A stretch of 64,000 nt of DNA, from positions 16,771 to 80,770 of the forward strand of contig NZ_KQ758489.1 of assembly GCF_001456935.1 (NCBI RefSeq), read 5' to 3'. A program made the translations under genes and the position numbers. The notes below the pieces were generated by a model, which was not told the origin of the DNA, made no database searches, and saw only the letters and a program-made list of their open reading frames with translations. This document shows, piece after piece, positions 59,338-64,000 of the stretch (the stretch's first letter is position 1; every line of letters starts with the position of its first letter). The DNA is from [Bacillus] enclensis (GTDB lineage: Bacteria > Bacillota > Bacilli > Bacillales > Bacillaceae_B).

Positions 59338-62300
59338 ATGATTCGAGCAATCTTGAAGCGATCGAAAATCACACTGATTTTTGTACTGCTCTTTGCCATT
59401 ATCGGGATTTTTACTTTTTTCCAGCTCCCACAAAGGGAAATTCCCGAGACTGAAGTGAATATCGGGACGGTTTCCACGGTATATCCGGGGGCAACCGTTG
59501 ATACGGTCGAACGGTCCGTCACGAATCCGATTGAAAATTCGCTGCAGTCGATCGACGGGATCAAGGAACTCAATTCGTCTTCCGCTGCCGGATTCTCTAC
59601 TATTATTGTAGAGGTCGAGGATGGCAAAGACAAAAAAGAAGTGTTCAGCGATGTGCGGCAGGCCGTTTCTGACGCATCCGCATCTTTTCCTGAGGAGGTA
59701 TTCGATCCTGAAATCAATGAATCCACAGTGAAGATGCCGATTGTCTCTTATCAGCTGACGAGCGACAATCGTGAAAGCTTTCAGGACATCAAGGATGAGA
59801 TCGACCGCTGGAAAACGGAGGTCGAGGAATTATCCGGGGTTTCAGGGGTGGCCGTCAAGGGACTGCCTGAGGAACAGATCCTCATCGAATTGAAGCTCGG
59901 GGATTTAAAGGAATCCGGTCTAAACGTGTCTGATGTCATGACCGCCATCAATGATGAGTACTACCCTACCCCACTGGGGAAAGAAGAAATCAATGATGAA
60001 GTCGTACAGCTGACGGTCGATCATTATTCGACCCTTGACGAAATGGAAAAGGTCTTCGTCGGAAAGAACCCTGGTGGTGAATCCGTCCTGCTCGGGGATA
60101 TCGCAGACGTGAAAATTTCACCCAAAGAGGCTGAGGATATCATTACTTTCGAAGGGAAACCTGCCGTTTCGTTCACTGCTTTTGTACAACAGGGCGAAGA
60201 TATCCCATCCGTCGATGACCGGGTGAGCAGCAAGGTCGAAGAACTTTCGGATAATCTTCCGGGGGATGTGGAACTCGTTCCTTATTACTCACAGGCAAGC
60301 CTGGTAACCGATATTTTCAAAGGGTTGTTCACCTCGCTTGCAATATCCGTCCTTGCAGTCATCGTCACGACCGCGGTGGGACTGACCGGATCCGGGGTCT
60401 TCGTCGTCGCTCTGGCGATTCCGATTTCGGTGCTCGCAGGGTTGATCCCACTTCCTTATGCAGGAGTGGACCTGAACCAAATATCAGTGATCGGGGCCAT
60501 CATCGCACTCGGTATCCTTGTGGATGACTCGATCGTCATGAATGATAATATCCAGCGCCGCTATAAACTCGGGGATTCTGCGCTGACAGGCGCTGTGAAC
60601 GGCGTGAAGGAAATGTGGGTGTCGATTGTCACTTCCTCCCTCGCGATCGTGTTCACTTTCCTGCCGCTCGTCTTTTTATCAGGAGGGAACGGCGCATTCA
60701 TCAGGGCGCTTCCGACCGTCTTGATTACAACGATCCTGGCTTCAACATTGGCGGCATTGGTATTCGTACCTGTGCTCCGCTACATGCTTTACAGCAAGAC
60801 GAAGAAAAAGATTTCAGACTCACCCGGACTGCTCGGGAAGCCGCTTGATAAACTGGCCGACTGGTATGCAGATGGCATCTTGAGAAGATTTTCAAAGAAG
60901 CCTTTGCTTACAGCCGTCCTTGGCCTGGTGTTCACGACAGCCATATTCGGCCTGATCGCTTTTACGCCGTTTGAATTCTTCCCGTCCGCCGACCGCGAAG
61001 AAGTGACGATAGACGTCACCCTTCCGATTGGTACGACACTCGAGGAAACGTCCGATACGCTTGCTGAAATGGAAGACAGAATGAAGACGGATGAAGGTGT
61101 CTACGAAACCAGCGTATTCGCCGGAACCGGGCTGCCGAATCTATTCAACAGTTCCCTTGAGAACTCAGGCGACAATACAGGTCAGATCGTTGCCCGCGTC
61201 GACAGGGAAAACCAGACTGCCCAAGGACTGATCGACGATTGGACTGAAAAGCTCCGCACCGAGTTCCCGGATGCCGTCCTTTTCATGGAAACAATCGAAC
61301 AGGGTCCTCCTGCAGGTGCCCCTGTAACGGTAACCGTATCTGGACCTGAAATGGAGAAACTGCTTGAACTGAGGGATTCGATCAAGGATGATATCGGAAA
61401 GCTCGAGACCAATCTGGTCGTCGACAATGTAGGAGAACTCTCCCCTGTCCAGGAATATGTACCTGACCGTGAAGCACTGGAGGAAAACGGGATCACCGTA
61501 AACCAGATCAGTCAGCAAATACGCCTGGCAACAGAAGGGATCCCTCTCAAAGCCTTTGACAACGGCGTCACGAAACGCGACATGAACCTTGTACTCGGCG
61601 GAAATAACGGGGAAATCGATCTTTCTGCCCTTGAATTACCTGCCGCCGGCGGACAAAACCCGGCCGGACCGCCGAAATTGGTAGGTCTTGATGAACTCGT
61701 GAATGTTGAAAAGAAAGAAGAAATCCAGCAGATTCCTCACGTCGACGGAGAACGTGCGATCACCATTCGCGCATTCCCTGAAAATGAGGAAGGTTATGAA
61801 GAAAAAGTCCAGAATATCGTGGATGACGCCGGTAAAGACGTTGGTTCTGAATACAGCTTGACACTCGGCGGTGAAAATGAAGCGCAGGACAGCTTCTTCT
61901 CGGAAATCACCATCCTGTTCACGATTGTGATTTTCCTTGTTTACCTGCTGATTGCCCTGCAATTCAATTCATTATCAATGCCATTCCTGGTATTGGTTGC
62001 CGTTTACCTGGCAATCGCCGGAGCCATCCTTGGACTGTTCGTCACCCAGACACCGATTTCTTTCCTTGCCGTGATGGGAATGGTGTCGCTGACCGGAATC
62101 GTCGTCCGGAACTCGATCGTCCTCATCGAGTTCATCGAACAGCGGCTCGGTGACGGCATGCATGTGAAGGAAGCCGTGGTCGAAGCCGGACGCGCAAGAC
62201 TGCGCCCGATCGTCCTGACCGCCATCACATCCATCGTCGCCCTGATCCCGGTCGCCGTCAGCGGAGACGCCCTCTTCACACCGCTCGCGGTCACGATCAT

Positions 62301-62412
62301 CTCCGGAATCGCCTTCTCGGTGATTTTGACCTTGCTGATCGTACCCGCGCTTTATCTGGTATTTGACCGGTTTAGAGGGAAGAAGAGACAGCGGCAAGCT
62401 GTGGAAGAATGA
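59338..62412 (+). CDS. swrC: RND-family efflux transporter (SwrC/AcrB-like)
   Basis: 1024 residues: 12 helices in the RND pattern with two large extracellular loops (about 35-330 and 545-850). The motif GILVDDSIVMNDNIQ in helix 4 holds the proton-relay Asp pair; RARLRPIVLTAIT lies near the C-terminus. In B. subtilis SwrC (YerP) exports surfactin and needs no outer-membrane partner. Start ATG is seven bases after AGGAGGA; the in-frame TTG just before it is less likely. Confidence 0.9.
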   Translation: MIRAILKRSKITLIFVLLFAIIGIFTFFQLPQREIPETEVNIGTVSTVYPGATVDTVERSVTNPIENSLQSIDGIKELNSSSAAGFSTIIVEVEDGKDKKEVFSDVRQAVSDASASFPEEVFDPEINESTVKMPIVSYQLTSDNRESFQDIKDEIDRWKTEVEELSGVSGVAVKGLPEEQILIELKLGDLKESGLNVSDVMTAINDEYYPTPLGKEEINDEVVQLTVDHYSTLDEMEKVFVGKNPGGESVLLGDIADVKISPKEAEDIITFEGKPAVSFTAFVQQGEDIPSVDDRVSSKVEELSDNLPGDVELVPYYSQASLVTDIFKGLFTSLAISVLAVIVTTAVGLTGSGVFVVALAIPISVLAGLIPLPYAGVDLNQISVIGAIIALGILVDDSIVMNDNIQRRYKLGDSALTGAVNGVKEMWVSIVTSSLAIVFTFLPLVFLSGGNGAFIRALPTVLITTILASTLAALVFVPVLRYMLYSKTKKKISDSPGLLGKPLDKLADWYADGILRRFSKKPLLTAVLGLVFTTAIFGLIAFTPFEFFPSADREEVTIDVTLPIGTTLEETSDTLAEMEDRMKTDEGVYETSVFAGTGLPNLFNSSLENSGDNTGQIVARVDRENQTAQGLIDDWTEKLRTEFPDAVLFMETIEQGPPAGAPVTVTVSGPEMEKLLELRDSIKDDIGKLETNLVVDNVGELSPVQEYVPDREALEENGITVNQISQQIRLATEGIPLKAFDNGVTKRDMNLVLGGNNGEIDLSALELPAAGGQNPAGPPKLVGLDELVNVEKKEEIQQIPHVDGERAITIRAFPENEEGYEEKVQNIVDDAGKDVGSEYSLTLGGENEAQDSFFSEITILFTIVIFLVYLLIALQFNSLSMPFLVLVAVYLAIAGAILGLFVTQTPISFLAVMGMVSLTGIVVRNSIVLIEFIEQRLGDGMHVKEAVVEAGRARLRPIVLTAITSIVALIPVAVSGDALFTPLAVTIISGIAFSVILTLLIVPALYLVFDRFRGKKRQRQAVEE

Positions 62413-62434
62413 TTGAATGATTGATTGTGTAAGG

Positions 62435-62476
62435 CCCGTCCTTTGCTGCTTTGAGGCGGTGGGGGGCGGGTTTTTT
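62435..62476 (+). terminator. Terminator after the RND gene
   Basis: CCCGTCC pairs with GGGGCGGG (wobble included), followed by TTTTTTG. Confidence 0.65.
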
Positions 62477-62572
62477 GTATATTGGGTCGGGACTGACTGC
62501 AGCGTGGGGGATGATTTTGTGAGTTGATTCCCCGAATTGACTGCGATAGCGAGTGGTCCATTTTTGATGTAA

Positions 62573-63571
62573 TTAATAAGATTTGGATACGAAACTTAAA
62601 TCTTTGATTAAAGGGTCTAGTGAATAACGCCGATCCTTGGTGGTTCCGTTAGAGGGCAGGTTCATTAGAGACAGCATCCTGGCAGAGGTTGAAAGGGAAT
62701 TAAGATTGGTGAAGTGTCTCATTTCTTTATTGGAGATGGTTGTGTCGATGAGTAGTGCATAGTCTGTCAGGGCGTGTACGTGGGCGTCCTTTTTCTTGAT
62801 CCGGCAATCGGAGCACCACCAGGTTCCGTGGACTCTTTCCATCGAAAGGGATTGGCATTCTGTGCAGTGAACACCTGGACGGATATCTCTGGTTGAAAGT
62901 TGAAATTGTGCGAGGACATCCGGATTAGCGGGGACATTTGACTTCATGAGCCGGTTCGCTATCCGGGTCAGTTCTTTTGGCGTCACCACTGGATTGGGAT
63001 ATTTCAAAGTCAGTTTTTTAATTTCATAGACCAGCCTATCGCTGCGGATCAGCTTGTCCATTACGAGTTGATTTTGAGAGGTATTTGTAATATGTGAGTG
63101 GGAGTTGGTCAGAACGACCCGGTATTCGATCGGGATGGCCGGGTAATTTTTTGTGATCAGCCAGTCCTCAAGCCTCTCCTTCTGTTTGAACGCCTGGAGG
63201 ATGGGGTCGGGGAATATTTCCGTCGCTTCTTGTTTCGTCCGAATCATTTGATTGAAGTCTGTGTCGATATAGATTTCACCTGCTATGTTTTTCACTTCCG
63301 CGATGAGGATGAAGTTCGTATGAAGGATGAGCGTGTCGATTTGAAAGAAAAATGTTTTGTATGAAAGGCGCAGATCGAATATTATCAGGTAATCTTTCTC
63401 AGGCAGAAAGCTTAAATGATAGTTAAGGGACAGCTCCCCTTTATATCCTGCTTCAAGCTTCCTTAATTCTGCTTCGATTTCATGACGTAAGGGGTGTTGG
63501 GGAAGGATTCTTCTCAGAAGGGCATACAATTTGAGGATTTTGATTGTGGGGCTGGGCTTTTTCTTGATCAA
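62573..63571 (-). CDS. NERD-domain protein 2
   Basis: 332 residues, collinear with NERD protein 1: YKGELSLNYHLSFL, FFQIDTLILH, IAEVKNIAGEIYID, then zinc ribbon CTECQSLSMERVHGTWWCSDC and helical end (HALTDYALLIDTTISNKEMRHF). I chose a TTG start seven bases after AAAGGAG because the product then aligns end to end with its paralogue. Upstream in-frame codons run into the end of an insertion sequence and are spurious. Confidence 0.85.
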   Translation of the reverse strand: MIKKKPSPTIKILKLYALLRRILPQHPLRHEIEAELRKLEAGYKGELSLNYHLSFLPEKDYLIIFDLRLSYKTFFFQIDTLILHTNFILIAEVKNIAGEIYIDTDFNQMIRTKQEATEIFPDPILQAFKQKERLEDWLITKNYPAIPIEYRVVLTNSHSHITNTSQNQLVMDKLIRSDRLVYEIKKLTLKYPNPVVTPKELTRIANRLMKSNVPANPDVLAQFQLSTRDIRPGVHCTECQSLSMERVHGTWWCSDCRIKKKDAHVHALTDYALLIDTTISNKEMRHFTNLNSLSTSARMLSLMNLPSNGTTKDRRYSLDPLIKDLSFVSKSY

Positions 63572-63684
63572 TTGACCACTCCTTTGGGTAATGAGGTTTT
63601 TGGACGGGGTATCAGCCGGAAATTTGAGGTTTATTTGGGTGTGGGGGCAGGGCTGGATGTGGAATCTTTCGAAAATTGGACTTC

Positions 63685-64000
63685 TGTCAAGAAAATGGAC
63701 ACCTAAAAATGAGAATGTTTTAGCTGAAATCCCTACCGCACTTTCGTTTGGTGGGGCATTAGAAACAATCAATCTAAAACCAAGATTGATTGCCTCTAAC
63801 GCCTAAGATGAATTTATGAGATTGAGTCCAGGTTTGAACGCTGATAATTTCTCTCAAAATTGTTTGGGGAAAGATACCCCAGCTTTGAATGTTTTCTTCT
63901 CTCGTTGTACCGGTTTGAAATATAGTGGTTAATGACTTTTGTCGCTTCATCCCTTGTTTTAAATCTAGAACGATAGATAAGTTCTTTTTTGATTGTCGCA
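63685..64000. mobile_element. IS3-family element, terminal part
   Basis: Contains the 3' end of an orfB transposase on the minus strand. The likely outer end is near TGTCAAGAAAATGGACACC, a TG-starting terminus of IS3 type, about 115 bp upstream of the NERD gene 2 start. The remainder lies outside the window; exact ends need the other terminus. Confidence 0.65.
63814..63999 (-). CDS. IS3-family transposase OrfB, C-terminal part (5' end outside window)
   Basis: 61 codons before the TAA stop. The read-through is ATIKKELIYRSRFKTRDEAT, then KVINHYISNRYNERRKHSKLG and GYLSPNNFERNYQ. KKELIYR, the spaced IxxYI-NRYNxRRxHSxLGYLSP pattern is the C-terminal end of IS3/IS150 integrase-type transposases, including the conserved YN-RRxHS-LG block. 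Whether the rest of the gene is intact cannot be seen. Confidence 0.88.
   Translation of the reverse strand, partial: ATIKKELIYRSRFKTRDEATKVINHYISNRYNERRKHSKLGYLSPNNFERNYQRSNLDSIS

Noticed and set aside
63572..63772. N-terminal extension of NERD protein 2
   Set aside because: The extra codons run into the insertion sequence end; the TTG start with AAAGGAG aligns with the paralogue.

Overview
The window reads as chromosome of a spore-forming, low-to-moderate GC Bacillaceae, close to the Bacillus/Rossellomorea group (inference from gene content). It carries a gerA-type germinant receptor operon, CotF-type coat proteins, sspH and a yuzL-like gene. Several neighbourhoods match the yus region of Bacillus subtilis (fadN-fadA, yuzL, fadM/putB, coat genes, yusU, yusV). 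Regulatory signals are of Bacillus type: a FadR operator, cre, Fur boxes, a PhoP box and CatR/YodB-like operators. No rRNA, tRNA, CRISPR array or prophage was recognised.

Layout. 0-10.5 kb: beta-oxidation genes fadN-fadA, a YczE-like membrane protein, a BASS transporter, a K+/H+ antiporter, proline dehydrogenase and two coat proteins. 11-16 kb: a Fur-controlled hydroxamate siderophore uptake locus (binding lipoprotein, two permeases, ATPase, FhuF-like reductase, YusU). 17-31 kb: germinant receptor operon, Gfo/Idh/MocA oxidoreductase, thioredoxin, lipase-like protein, small spore proteins, alkaline phosphatase, a DDAH-family enzyme, two GsiB-like stress proteins and an acyl-CoA ligase. 31-43 kb: DEAD-box helicase, redox and peroxide-defence genes, the catDE/catR quinone-catechol detoxification set, a NERD protein, small proteins and a TIM-barrel epimerase. 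43-53 kb: a complete schizokinen-type siderophore operon in rhbABCDEF order, followed on the same strand by an aspartokinase with a diverged regulatory region. 53-64 kb: MFS/MarR pair, guaC, a Mn-type CDF exporter, a TetR/RND (YerO/SwrC-like) pair, a second NERD protein and the end of an IS3-family element that leaves the window.

How the genes work together. The two iron loci form a full cycle: aspartate-semialdehyde to diaminobutyrate to 1,3-diaminopropane, hydroxylation and acetylation, coupling to citrate, then uptake through YfiY/YfiZ/YfhA/YusV-like proteins and reductive release by a FhuF-like protein. The aspartokinase at the end of the operon would supply the aspartate-semialdehyde branch, much as dedicated aspartokinases do in ectoine clusters.

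The least explained part is the intergenic DNA. Five spacers carry short tandem arrays with a strict 20-21 bp period (two helical turns); each array has its own core sequence, and the cores look distantly related. Two further interspersed families are present: a roughly 250 bp nested palindrome in full, rearranged and deleted forms, and a 170-180 bp MITE-like element with about 30 bp terminal inverted repeats.
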